Source: Spirodela intermedia
Taxonomy: Eukaryota > Streptophyta > Magnoliopsida > Alismatales > Araceae
DNA length: 64,000 nucleotides
Reading direction: 5' to 3'
NCBI GenBank assembly: GCA_902729315.2
Contig: LR746264.1
Location: forward strand, 9,269,878-9,333,877
Within the stretch, counting starts at the first letter, position 1. Each line of letters opens with the position of its first letter. Positions 1-11,176 of the stretch are shown here, piece by piece. Below the pieces are notes generated by a model, which was not told the DNA's origin, made no database searches, and was given only the letters and a program-made list of their open reading frames with translations. Both the position numbers and the translations under genes were made by a program.

Positions 1-250
1 AGAGTGCCATCTGGTGGTCATTGCATCGTAACAGCAGTAAGCATATCGAGATGTATAGATCAGGATCAAAATCGATTTAACAGAAATGGTGTTCGATGTA
101 ACGAGGGAGATCGTCAGGTAGCCATTCTTACGCTAGACGTAGCATCAAAGGAGCACAACTCTTGTCGGCAATGAGGCCACGGAGCTTCCTCTTCGCCTTA
201 TCAACGGCCTTCAGGTACTCCTCGCTCGGTGTCGGGTACGACTTCCCCAT
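1..250 (-). CDS. APX: Cytosolic L-ascorbate peroxidase, 5' end (partial, runs off the left edge)
   Basis: Class I heme peroxidase that reduces hydrogen peroxide with ascorbate in the cytosol. Two coding exons are visible on the minus strand. Exon 1 is 250-132, starts [16 protein letters not shown] and ends RL plus two bases of Ala-40. A GTAAG donor lies at 131. Exon 2 begins after an AG acceptor at position 10 and completes Ala-40, then Trp-His-Ser before the edge. The joined RLAWHS places Arg38, Trp41 and His42, the distal heme-pocket residues of plant cytosolic APX, at their family positions. The first 40 residues match the cytosolic form, with no transit peptide. The upstream sequence may hold a 5'-UTR intron (an acceptor-like CAG lies about 10 nt before the ATG), which I cannot prove. 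Identification is firm; the remaining exons are outside the window. Confidence 0.95.
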
Positions 251-1297
251 TTCTCCCGCTTGATCTGGAGTCCCTTCAAAAACAGAATATACTGAGATCC
301 CCGTGATCGGCAGACGGAACGACGATCTACAGGGAGAACGATCTAACAAAAAAACGGAAGAAAAAGATGTAGAGGCTTCATCCCCACCGCGCTCACTGAA
401 GATATCTGACAGCTGACGAACACACAGGCAACACTGCTGCGAGGAAGGCCGCATCGACATTTATACAACTTGGAGAAGAAGTTTCTAGCAACGAGCTGTA
501 CACCGTCCGATCGATTGATCTCACGGTCTACAGCCCATGTCATTCTGACGGTGCAGATTTCCCAGTGCTAGCTGATGGGTAGCCCCGAGCGTGTGGCTGC
601 CAACCTCCAGCCCGTCAAAAGGTACATCCGAGATCGAATGAACCTCAAAGAACGGAATTTCATTTTCGTCCTGTAATAAAAGATATACTCTCATTGGCCC
701 TCAAATTTAAAACAACATCTTTTTTATCCTCAATTTATGCGTGAAAACATCGGAGGCCAAACTATTTGAGGACTAAAAGCATAAATACAAATATTGAATG
801 GATTAAAATTAAAAAGCTTATAAATACATTTATTTATTTATTCCAGTGTGAACGCGAAGTGGACGAAATGATTCGCTCTCAGTCTCCAATCAGGACGTGA
901 CACGTATGGTAGTAGCTGCAATTGCTCAGGCACGGAAGAGACCAAATCGGTGGGGGACAAGGATCCGTCGCCACGTGAGAGAAAATTAAATGGACGGATG
1001 CGATCGCATAGATCACTACTGAGCCTCCGATTAAGAAAGATTTGTCATTACATAAGACATCAGCGGACTTCGAATATTTCTTTTTTACCAAGTAACCGGA
1101 TATTCGGATCCATTTGGGGAAGCGGGTTCAATCCATAACCTTAATAGGCCACATTAGCGCCCCGTCTGTCCAGTATGACCCAGTCCATTTAAATGAGCTT
1201 TATTATTTTGGCTTAAATGAAACCGGTCTACATGATTTACCAGTCTAGCTTGCTGTTTCTGGAATTGGGGCCGAAAGTTAAGCCCAGAGCTTTATCT

Positions 1298-1298
<1 letters not shown>

Positions 1299-1330
<32 letters not shown>
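1299..1330. repeat. (CT)n microsatellite
   Basis: Uninterrupted CT dinucleotide run of about 30 bp in the APX/NT-C2 spacer. Confidence 0.9.
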
Positions 1331-1331
<1 letters not shown>

Positions 1332-1599
1332 GGGATGACGTGGCCCGACCCGTCATTTCCCTGCCTCGTTCCCTGACTGGGTTAACCTCGCTATTCGATC
1401 CGGAAGAAGAGTCAAACCAGTTGACTTCCTCTTTACGATAAAAGCCATGATAAGCCCCACTTGGACGTACGGTCATCCGTAGTGGGCGGGAGGAGCCGAC
1501 GGCAAAGGATTCCTGGTCAGAAACATCCATCGCCGCGCGGGTATTCAAAATTGACGTGCTGTAATGGAACCCTTCCCCACGGGTTGTCGATCACCGAGG

Positions 1600-1603
<4 letters not shown>

Positions 1604-1632
<29 letters not shown>
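1604..1632. repeat. (GA)n microsatellite
   Basis: GA dinucleotide run of about 29 bp upstream of the NT-C2 gene. It is the strand complement of the CT run about 300 bp away, so the two could pair. Confidence 0.9.
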
Positions 1633-1638
<6 letters not shown>

Positions 1639-2029
1639 TATCAGAACTAGTCTGCAAGAATTATCTGATATTTAGTAATAGAACAAGTGTCCGGGGAAGA
1701 CCAAGTCAAATAATTTTACGTGGAAGGGGTAGATTTGGAGGAGGACGTGATCCTTCCTACCCGTCAAATATAGTTTTCGCGTCGGCTTCAAGAGAAGAAG
1801 GTTGACCCAGTTATGCATCCGGTGACCTTCCTACCCACATCCGCGTCCGCGCCGGATGCCCTTTGCCGGATCAACGATTTACGTTGACTGCCGCATCTCC
1901 AGATACGACCAAAGTCGGTCGCTTGTCGTTGTGGCGTTGGAGCTGGTTTTCCCATCGCGACGGCAAAATCGTTGCCCGCCTGAAAATCCGAGGTCCGAAG
2001 GTTGGGCTTCCTCTCCCGCAGTCTCCGCC

Positions 2030-3769
2030 ATGCCCAGTTGGAAGGTCTGGCCGTCTCCGCCGCACGGCGCTCGCACTGTCTGGCTGGAACTCGTCGTGCG
2101 CGACCTGCGCGGGCTGCCGCTGTACGGCGTGCAAGATGTAAGGGGAAGCCGTGCGGATGTGCTGGTGCAATGGGTCGGCAGCGGGGGGAAATCGGGCATC
2201 TTCCGGCGGGGGAAGATAGAGAGGAGCTGCACCGCCCGGCAGCCCGTCTCGTTCGACGGCGCTGTCAACTGGCGGGAAGGATTCCACCACCAGTGCAAGC
2301 TCAAGATGGCCGACTCGCAGAGATTCAGAAGCTGGATCGTTGATCTGGAGATTCACGTAAGTTCGCCGCGTCCCCCTTCGACATCTTCAGGATCGTCTTC
2401 TAAGATTGGTTTGGAATTACCGTACCAGGTTTTTGGTTCGATATCAAATGATTATACTTCGTTCCTCGCGAAGACTCGCCTGGATATCTCCAAATTCGCA
2501 TCCGATGATCAGGAGAGAACTGTCGGAATCCCCGTCAGGTGCATAGTCAGAGGATTCATGGCAGAGGCTTTGCTGACGGTGAGCTTCTGATCATCTCAAG
2601 GCCCACAATTTTCCTCTCTCGGCGGAAATTTTCATCTCCGTGGTCGTTTATCGCAGGTCACGCTGAGAATTTCCACCCGCCAAGCCAAGGGAAGCATCCT
2701 CCCCGCGATCACCAGGGGCTTGAGTCTGCGCGCTTCCTCCAGCAGGGCATTTCCGCATACAGATAGCGGCGATTCCAGACCGTCCCTAGGGAGAATTATG
2801 TCGTGGAATGGAGCGATGGGCAGAATCCTGCCCGAGAAGGCGACCAGGGGCGCTGGCGCCACCGAGGTCAAGGGCGACCGACGGGTTCAATCCAGGGTCG
2901 TTCCCTCCTCCTCAATCCCCTCGCAACCTCCGGATGAGGAGAAAGATGGCCTTCTCATGGTCGGCTGGTGGGAGGAGAAGACCGTGACGAGCAGGGACGG
3001 TCTGCTGGAGCTCTCCACCGAGATATTCTTCGCCTCCATCGACCAGCGCAGCGAGAAGGCCGCCGGAGAGAGCGCCTGCTCCGTTCTCGCCGCAGTTTTC
3101 GCCGACTGGCTACACAGAAACCCCGGGGACCTCCCCCTCCGCTGCCAGTTCGACGAGTTGGTGCGGGAGGGATCGTCGGAGTGGCGCAGCCTCTGCGCTG
3201 ACGCCGGCCACGCCGCGCGATTCTCCGACCGCCACTTCGACCTCGACACGGTCCTCACCGCCAGGCTCCGGCCGCTGACCGTCCTCACCGAGAAATCCTA
3301 CGTGGGCTTCTTCGCCATGCCCGACGAGGGGACCGAGCTCATCCAGGGAGCCATGTCCTTCGACCAGATGTGGGACGAAGTCGTCGGCGCAGAAGCGGGG
3401 GAAGATCGGGTCTACATCGCCGGCTGGAACGACCATTTCTTTGTCCTCAAGGTGGAGAAGGAGACCATCTACCTCATCGACACCCTGGGGGAGAGGCTCT
3501 TCGAGGGCTGCAACCAGGCCTACATCCTCAAATTCGATAGAGAGAGCAGAGTCTTTTCCAAAGATCTGGCGGCGGACGGCGGAGGAGGCGGCGCCGCCGT
3601 CAGACACTTGGTCTGTCGTGGGCTGGGCTCCTGCAAGGAGTTCATCAAGGGCTTCCTCGCCGCTGTGCCCCTGAGGGAGCTTCAGGAAGAGATGGAGAGA
3701 GGCTTGACCCGGGAAGACCGCCACCATCGCCTTCTGCAGATCGAGTTTCACTACACATCCCCTCTGTGA
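2030..3769 (+). CDS. NT-C2 (EEIG1/EHBP1 N-terminal type) domain protein, three exons, 529 aa
   Basis: Exons 2030-2356, 2429-2578 and 2657-3769, all joined in phase 0 at GT-AG borders. The start MPSWKVWP sits in a GCCATGC context immediately before the domain. Residues about 15-165 form the NT-C2 domain (WLELVVRDLRGL, FRRGKIERSC, then FGSISNDYTSFLAKT in exon 2). Residues about 250-529 match the C-terminal half of a plant protein family (FDLDTVLTARLRPL, GAMSFDQMWDEV, YLIDTLGERLFEGCNQAY). This half includes ESACSVLAAVFADW, WNDHFFVLKV and YLIDTLG, which could place Cys300, His419 and Asp434 as in papain-fold enzymes; that is inference only. NT-C2 domains are thought to bind membranes or adaptor proteins; the plant protein's role is unknown. 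It is followed 376 bp later by RAD51B on the same strand. Confidence 0.85.
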
Positions 3770-4145
3770 CGTGGGTACGTGGCCGTTCCGGAGTCGGCAC
3801 TGTTCATATATCCGTGTATTCTTTGTCAGCTAGCGGTGTACAGTACAGATAACGATGATTCGATTGGCTATTCGCGCGTGAGTCCACGTCTGCATCCCAT
3901 GCATCCGCACGTGTGAGATTCGGAGTATTTGCTCACAAATGTTTCGGAATTTCTTACGTGTGAGATTCGTGGGAATTTAGCTTCCGAATAACCCTATAAA
4001 TCGGTGACGTGGACGATCCCGATCCCGACTCGGATCGGATCGGAGAGAGACTGGGTGAGAGAGGGGGAGGGAGAGGAGTATTTAAATCTTCTCCTCCTGC
4101 CTTCGTCCTCCATTCTGTGGAGTGGAGGGAGAGAGATAGGGGGAG
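3770..4145 (+). promoter_or_regulatory. NT-C2 3' flank and RAD51B promoter/leader
   Basis: The 376-bp gap between the NT-C2 stop and the RAD51B start must hold the terminator of one gene and the promoter of the other. A TATAAA lies at 3995-4000, about 146 bp before the ATG. A second AT-rich TATTTAAA lies near 4079, and the leader is purine-rich (GAGAGAGA tracts at 4040-4140). The TATA assignment rests only on sequence and distance. Confidence 0.45.
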
Positions 4146-7100
4146 ATGGCGAACAAGCTCATCAGCCAGATTGGTCTTCCCAAGTCCATCGCCAACATCT
4201 TCGCCGCCCGCAGCATCTTGACAGCGAAGGTAATCAAACACCGGGTGTTTTGTTGAGTGGAAGGGGAAATCGATCTTGAATGCATTATCACATTCTTCAT
4301 CCTGTCCAGGATGCTCTCTCGCTGACGGAGTTTGAGTTAATGGCTCTGCTGGACATCGACCTCGACCAAGTGAAGTCTGCGGTCTCCCATATCAGTGCAA
4401 TAATTTGTCCTCCACCGCAAACTGTACGTCTCTCTTCCAGCTGTCTCGTCCATTTATGCAGTGTGGCATCGTCAGTTCAGCTCTCTAGCCTACTTCTAGA
4501 TGAATCTTCTTTCTCGGTTGCATTCCAAGGCACTGTCGCTCATGGAGGAACGAATGCAAAATGAGTTCTCCTCAGGACATTTTCCCACTCTTCTGAAAGG
4601 TCTCGACGATGCATTATGCGGAGGTATACCATTTGGAAGCCTGACGGAGTTGGTGGGTCCGGCAGGAATCGGGAAGACACAGGTAAGGAGTTTTCCGTTT
4701 CATCCTCTCCTGCAGACTATCATCAATCTTCTCAACCTATCGATCCCGCTGCAGTTTTGTCTTAAGCTATCCTGTTTGGCGGCCTTGCCAGCTTGCTTCG
4801 GTGGCTTAGATGGTCGTGTAGTGTACATAGATACTGAATCGAAATTCAGTTCACAGAGGTATCTTGATTCACTACAAGAGTTAATTCTGTTTTAAAGATT
4901 TTCTGCCCTGCGAATTAATATAGGAACACTTTCACAGGATGATCGAGATTGGAATTAACAGTTTCCCACAGATTCTTCAAGCAAATGGAGTTCTGAAAGA
5001 GGTTTGCAAAATCACCCTGAAATCTCACGGACTGTTTGCGTTTTTCGGAATCGTTTCTTGTCACAGGAATTCATCTGCCAAAATGCTGCTTGTTTTAGGC
5101 TCATCAATTGCTATTTTGACTTGATGGGATGTCTCTCTTAACTTAAATGAACAATACCGAAGAACTCTTTTCTCCCTGACCTATTTGAAACTATTTATCT
5201 TTCTGCAGATGGCTGGTAGGATAGAAGTCATGCGGCCTTCATCACTGAGTGAATTCATGGAGAGGTATAAACTCTGCAGTTAACCAAGTTCTTGTGAATG
5301 GTGTTCTGTTTTTGTTGGATAAATCCAAATGTTGTATGTCATGCAAGTAAAGTGGCTACAATAGGCCATTATTTTCTTTTGTTTGAAACACCTAAAAATT
5401 GTAGGATACCTTTTGTGGCTTCACATAGGCCTTGATTTTGTTGTTCTTATATTACTTAGATCGATAAATGGGTGTATAGGTTTTCATACATGTGCTTAAA
5501 AAATAATCCGACCCATTTAAGTAAATACGAGTTGATTCCACGCAATATCATCTTCAAAGTTCCATTGTCATCTTCAATTTATCCTGTGCAGCATCGATAT
5601 TTTGTTGTTTGTGGATACATTTTTTTTGTCCTAGAACTGATGCACCGTTTTTCTCATGCGAACTCAAATTTACCTGCTATATGCAGTTCCTATTTTATTG
5701 TTTTTTATTTATTTATTCGCACCTAATAACAGTAAGAGGTCGTTGCTGATGTGATTTCTTCAGTTTGCAGAAAATCAGGCTGCCACTTATCCGGCATGAA
5801 ATAAAATTGCTCATTGTCGACAGCATAGCTGCCCTTTTCTCTGGGTGAGTTTACTTTCTCTTCGAAATCATCAGTTCCTGCTAGCATCATGCAAATACAT
5901 AATATTTAGGGTTAATCAGGTCTAGGCACACGTAAGCCATTGGACTTAGGGACGAGACTCCCATCTTTTCACTGTCAAGGGGGAGAGAGACCAGGCAGTG
6001 AGGGGCATGTGATAGAGCAGTTGATGCCGACGGGTGGTGATAGGTAGAGATGCCTACTGACCCCCCAATGGGCGTGGGAGAGGGATGGCGTCATGGGCTG
6101 GTGTGAGAACAGATGGAGAGGCTCGGCAGCAATTGAGAAGATGGGGTGAGAGTGGGATGGCAGTGGAGGCAGGAGGGTACAGCAGGAGAGACATGATGAC
6201 GCTTGAGAAGTGGCATTAGGGATACAGGGAGACCTCATTAAAGATTCATTATGAATTGTTAGTTTTTTGGAAAATGTTTTATTTAATTATAATTATATTA
6301 TTTATCGGAGTGTAGTGAAAGGTTCCAGAGGGACAGGTTCTGAATTTATGGGTACTATACGAAGATCTGCAGAACCATGCAAAAATAAGAGGGATTATTC
6401 CTAAATCCAGTATTTTGTGAGGACATAAACCTATCAGTCCTAATTTTTAATAACACATGGTATGCTTTTCAAAAAAGACGCACTTTATTTGTATCTCTTT
6501 ATTTCTGTTGCTGAGTTTTCATCTAGCTCTAAACTTTTTTTTCCCTTCAAGACCATGGGGAGGATAAAGCACCCATATTCCATTGTACCCATTACGGTGC
6601 ATGATTGATGGCCAGGCTCGTAGTTAGTATGTATACCCACACGTATAATTTGCAAGCTCTTAAACATACTCACTTCCACCAGATGCTACTATAGAATTGT
6701 TTAGATTTAGGCAGTACCGTGAGTGGTTGTGCCAGATTTTCTAGATATTATTTATTTTCCTTCCATGAATATTTTGGTTTCTGCATGTAATGCACATGAT
6801 CTTAGTTTGTTAAGAGTTGCAGGGAAAACAATAAAGGCATACGAGGTCGTCAGCAACATTCATTGGGATGGCCTCTTTCATATCTCAAGTAAGTATACTT
6901 ACCATCAATTTCTTGTTGGGAAGGCCAGCTGAATAGCTGGGTATATCTTTATCCTCATGTCACTCTGTAATAGTGTTTTAACTGCATTTCCAAACATCTA
7001 TAGATCAGTTGCTGAACTTTCGCGGACACCTATTATTGTGACAAACCAAGTTCGAGGCCAGAGCCACAATGAATCCATTCAATATCCATTCCAAGGTATG

Positions 7101-8346
7101 GCACTTATTTCAAAAATGTATTTGACAGAGAGACTGACTGAGAATGTTCTCTGCAGGTCCAAGGACTGACCCCATTAAAAATTCTGAGGTCCTTGAGTCT
7201 CATCTAGTCCCTGCTTTGGGAATTCAATGGGCTCACTCTGTAACAATCCGTCTCATTTTTGAGGGTCATTCAGGTCAGCTTTGACTCAACATATCAAACT
7301 TTATCTAAAATTTTGCCTGCATAGACCAATTGTTCAGGTTTGGTTTCACATCTTATTGAAAAAGCAACCCCGTTTAAACTTTTGATCGAGTTGGCCAAAG
7401 ATTTTGGCCAAGTCAATTAAAATCCTTTATTATCTCCCGTACCCTGTTCATTTGATGTCTTCAATGAAGATATGTATAATATTTTCTCATAATTGAAAAA
7501 AGTTTGCATGGAGTGCGTCACGGCAGCTGATCCATATCAAGATACGTGGTAAAGTAGTCTTCTTTGTGGTATACAATCAGGTGCATGCGTGGACTAATTT
7601 AGTGCCACAAATCTGATGTTGTCTTTCAATGTGACTCGTATAGTTATGTGACATGTGACGGGCGACTTTTTGTTTGTCTTTTTATTCCTTTGTAAAATAG
7701 TGAATAGGTAAATGCGTGGCTTGGTGTTAGGTGTCCTGTAATTGGCTAAGTGAGCTCCTAACTATATAGGCATAGATGGGTCTCTTTGAATACTTTCTAT
7801 TGCATAGGTCAGCGAGCCTCAGCAGTCTTGACTTGTGTAGCTGGCAGGTAGGTAGCTGGGGTTATCCATCTGAAAAATCACATATTTTTGTGGATAAATG
7901 ATGCACCTTCATAACTAAGCTTCTTTCCCATCCTTCCGAAGACATGAAAAAAAGTCAAGATGCATGCAAGAAGCCCCGGGAAAATTATAATTCTGACTTT
8001 CTTTTTTTTCTTTTTTTTCTTTTTTTTCCCTTGATATGAATGCGATTTCAGATCACCAGAGGTTTCTAAAGGTTGCCAAGTCCCCCTTGTCCCCTCCGGT
8101 GGTGTTCCCTTTTACTGTTGATTCATCTGGCATTCGATTACTGAGCGATGACGGCGTTGTGGTGATGGGCCCAGACATAAACTTGATCCGTTCTCATGGT
8201 CTGTCCGGTGAGATTCTTCCATCAACGGGTTTCATCTGTCCTTGTTCGGTAATTGTTCACTTTATTTTTAAAATTCAGGCTACAGCATCTTTTATGGAAA
8301 CGATGTGACAACTCCCCAAGTAGTCAGCTATACTTACTCCTTGTGA
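4146..8346 (+). CDS. RAD51B: DNA repair protein RAD51B (RAD51 paralog), about 12 exons, 384 aa
   Basis: RecA-fold ATPase of the RAD51 paralog group acting in homologous recombination. Exons: 4146-4229, 4310-4423, 4530-4682, 4755-4858, 4938-5001, 5209-5264, 5764-5844, 6823-6888, 7004-7095, 7157-7273, 8052-8207, 8279-8346; every junction is GT-AG and in phase. The protein starts MANKLISQIGLPKSIAN with the N-terminal helical domain in exons 1-2. Walker A is GPAGIGKT (residues 109-116, exon 3). Walker B is LLIVDS (residues 207-212, exon 7). IIVTNQVRGQ lies in exon 9 and KVAKSPLSPPVVFPF in exon 11. Length is close to that of plant RAD51B (about 370 aa). The last junction is uncertain: without it the frame stays open to 8308, giving 395 aa with a different tail. 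Intron 7 (5845-6822) holds a purine-rich block at about 5930-6240 of unknown origin. Confidence 0.92.
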
Positions 8347-9156
8347 AAGGAAATGAAAGCAACTTTATCGGATCCAGGTAAACATATATTCTTAATGCGG
8401 TGAGTAGATGTAGCAATCAAACTGCTCATTTTTCTCCCCAACTAATGACAGTTCAACCATACTTTACATCTCATCTCTTTGTCTAGTGCTGATCTGACAC
8501 GTGAACCGATTCCTGAATTACCCACATTAAATGTGTATATTTAGGTGGACAACTTTTAAAAATAAAATTGTGAGAAAACCCCCCCTTTTTATTATTATTG
8601 CCTGCCTTGTTTTCTTTATATTTGCAGTGCGGATTGTACTACAGTTTCCAAAGAAAGTAATTGGACTTTGTAGGTTCAGTGGCCCTGCCTGAAACGAACA
8701 TCCTTTTTCTTCTGATCTAGGTTAATTTTATATCCTTGCCTAGGAGAAAATAGGATACAATCTGCTTACGTCCCTTGTCTTCAGCCCTTTCCCATTTAGT
8801 ATCCTCCAGATGTAGGGAACTGCTTCCTCCCAAGTCAACCGTCCCCGAAGCAGGCGCCGCCTGTCAGTTGGCGTAGGTGCTCTGTACGATCGTCCTTCTT
8901 TCTTAAAAGAACCTGATTTTTGGCCCTCTCTGAAGCTTAAGAGCCGCTGACGACGGCTCAGTGATTATGGCTACAAACTGTGTCCGCTCTCCATTTACCC
9001 ATTATTCAACTCTTCTATGAGGCCCAACTACCCACCCGTAAGGAGTCGACATCCGTTAGATAACTGCTCCATTAGGGTTTGGTTTAAGATCCGAAGGGCT
9101 GACTGCGACGACTCTTTTTTCCCTTTTTCAGGTAATCTGTGTCATTATTCTCAGAG

Positions 9157-9158
<2 letters not shown>

Positions 9159-9199
<41 letters not shown>
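9159..9199. repeat. (GA)n microsatellite
   Basis: About 40 bp of GA dinucleotides in the spacer between RAD51B and AP2. Confidence 0.9.
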
Positions 9200-9203
<4 letters not shown>

Positions 9204-10428
9204 CCACCATGGCAGCAACCTCCTCCATTTGGCATAATGGTGACTGGGCTGGCCAGCCTGGTGGGCCATGAGGGCTGGTTAATGTCACGTCACAGTAGTG
9301 GGCCTAGGCGAACACCGGGCCAAGTGGGCTTTTTAATGCTGCAGGGAAACACATGAGGGGGCCCCATCATGGTTCGCCTTTGATCCTTATCCTGTGGGCC
9401 ACCCCAATCACTGTGGTGGGTTCATGTAGCCATCACAGACCATTGAGAAGAGAAAGTAGCCTTCTGGTGGGCCCGGTTGGGGTACGTGGTCGTTAATTGT
9501 CTTCGGGCCGGGCTTTTGGAAGCATGGACCCCCGTTGTGGATGCGCTAACGTGGAAAGTCGCAGGATTATCCCATCCGACAACCACGTCGGGATCCGTTC
9601 CGGGCCGGGCTCCGGGTTGGGCCGGCCCACTAGCCTCTAGTACCCGCGGTGTGGGCGAGATATGATGGATTTGGTCGGCGCATTCATTCCTTGACCCCGC
9701 GGTTCCGCTTTTTTTCTTAGTTAGTTAAGGTGGGCATTCATGTGATCTCTCTCTCCCTCTCTCTCTCTCGCTACAAGTTGATTGAGAGAGAAAGTGGGAG
9801 AGGGACTTGAGCGAGCGGATGCGGGGAGGACACGTTGGCTCGATACCTCGTACACTCCCGCCGACGGAGATCAAAGGAAACTACCACAAAAGGAAGACAG
9901 AGTCCGCCGACACTCCTAAAAAAGGCAAAGAGAAGTGTATAAATGCGCCGGGTTGTCTACGTTTCCTGTAGCCGTCGGGAAGCTTGACCTTTGTGTGGGG
10001 CCCACCAGCCGTCACCGACGCCCAATGGCGTGCATAACCGGTTTCGTCCACGACCCAGCTTCGACGGCTCTGATCGATAAACGTGTTCTCCGCTGTATCT
10101 ATCACCTCTTGATTAAAACGTTCCTCAAGTTTAAAGCATCGAAGGCTGATTGTCTCCTTTTTATTCCATGCAAAGCAATGCAAGGGAGCCACGTGGCAGC
10201 TTACTTGACCTTCCCCGCTGGTTTACTGCTGTTTATCACCGCCAGCTGTAACCTTATCCACCTGAAGGTCGTGAAAGTGGGTTAATCATTACGAGATTGC
10301 GGCTGCCGCCACGTCCCCCCTGTCTCCTAGAACGCTAGACAGCCGTCCGATGATAATTCGCCGGCCACGATAGGGCGACGGCACCGCCGCCACTGTTCTT
10401 CCGAGGTTCTCTACTTAACGTGGCTTCT

Positions 10429-10430
<2 letters not shown>

Positions 10431-10462
<32 letters not shown>
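10431..10462. repeat. (CT)n microsatellite in the AP2 leader
   Basis: About 32 bp of CT dinucleotides about 195 bp upstream of the AP2 ATG. CT-rich leaders are common in plant 5' UTRs; a regulatory role is inference. Confidence 0.85.
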
Positions 10463-10465
<3 letters not shown>

Positions 10466-10655
10466 CCTTCTCGAATGCTTGACTTTTAGCATAATCCATG
10501 TTTCGCTGAATCCTCATAGCCCCGATTCCCTCTCCTCAAAACGCAGGCAGAGGAGACCGACTCGCCCTCGGAGCTGCAGCTTAGAAACCTTCCAGAAGTC
10601 GAAATTGCTCAGGAAGAAGGGGACGGCGGAGGAGGAGGAAGGACGGTGCCCGAGG

Positions 10656-11145
10656 ATGTTGGATCTCAATGTTGCCTCCGACGACGAGCGCTCCACCCAG
10701 GGGGAACCCTACGACGGCGAGAAGCTCCAGAAATATCCAGGTAATGCCGGTGTGGATGACTCCGGCTCGTCCAACTCCTCAATCCTCAATGCGGAGGGCT
10801 CCGTCAGCGCCTGCGACGAAGATTCATGCTCCACCAGGTCCACCTTTCGCTTCGGTATCCTCAAGGAAGCCGGCGACGAGGATTCCGAAGGTGTGGAGAA
10901 TCGAGATTTACAGGAGGACGAGGCGAACAACATTGATTCTAAGTTGGCCGCTACCCGGCCAGAAATCGTTACCTGGCAACTGTTCCCTCCCGCTGCTCCT
11001 CGGGAAGTAGGGGGAAGTGGCTTCGTTCCTCAGGCTGTAGAGATGATCCCTCCATTACCATGCTTTCCGTCATCATCAGAACCGCACGGGGTAGATCCCA
11101 GAGTCTCCCGGGGGAACGTCAACGGGCAGCCAGAATTTAGGTTGC

Positions 11146-11176
<31 letters not shown>

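Larger units (their letters stand above)
251..2029. other. Divergent intergenic region between APX and the NT-C2 gene
   Basis: Spacer of about 1.8 kb between two genes transcribed away from each other, so it should contain both promoters. It holds an AT-rich block (about 690-860), two dinucleotide microsatellites and otherwise unremarkable sequence. Short ORFs here have no recognisable domains, and several are created by the microsatellites. The NT-C2 start at 2030 was preferred over the in-frame ATG at 1856 because the domain begins right after it. Confidence 0.6.
8347..10655. other. RAD51B 3' flank and AP2 upstream region
   Basis: No coding gene recognised. The region contains a long pyrimidine-rich stretch, a GA microsatellite at 9159-9199, GC-rich sequence with repeated GGCCC/GGGCC words at 9200-9660 and a CT microsatellite at 10431-10462, about 195 bp before the AP2 start. 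The ORF that contains AP2 exon 1 is open upstream to 10479, but the family's usual start MLDLNV is at 10656, so the stretch before it is treated as leader. Confidence 0.55.

Noticed and set aside
478-485. GAAGTTTC as a heat-shock element in the APX promoter
   Set aside because: Only one inverted pair of half-sites is present and no properly spaced third unit, so it is not distinguishable from chance.
1237-1805. ORFs spanning the CT and GA microsatellites
   Set aside because: Arg/Glu or Leu/Ser runs come from dinucleotide repeats; no homology or gene structure.
1856-2029. Upstream in-frame ATG at 1856 as the NT-C2 protein start
   Set aside because: The extra 58 residues show no family resemblance, and the ATG at 2030 has a better context right before the domain.
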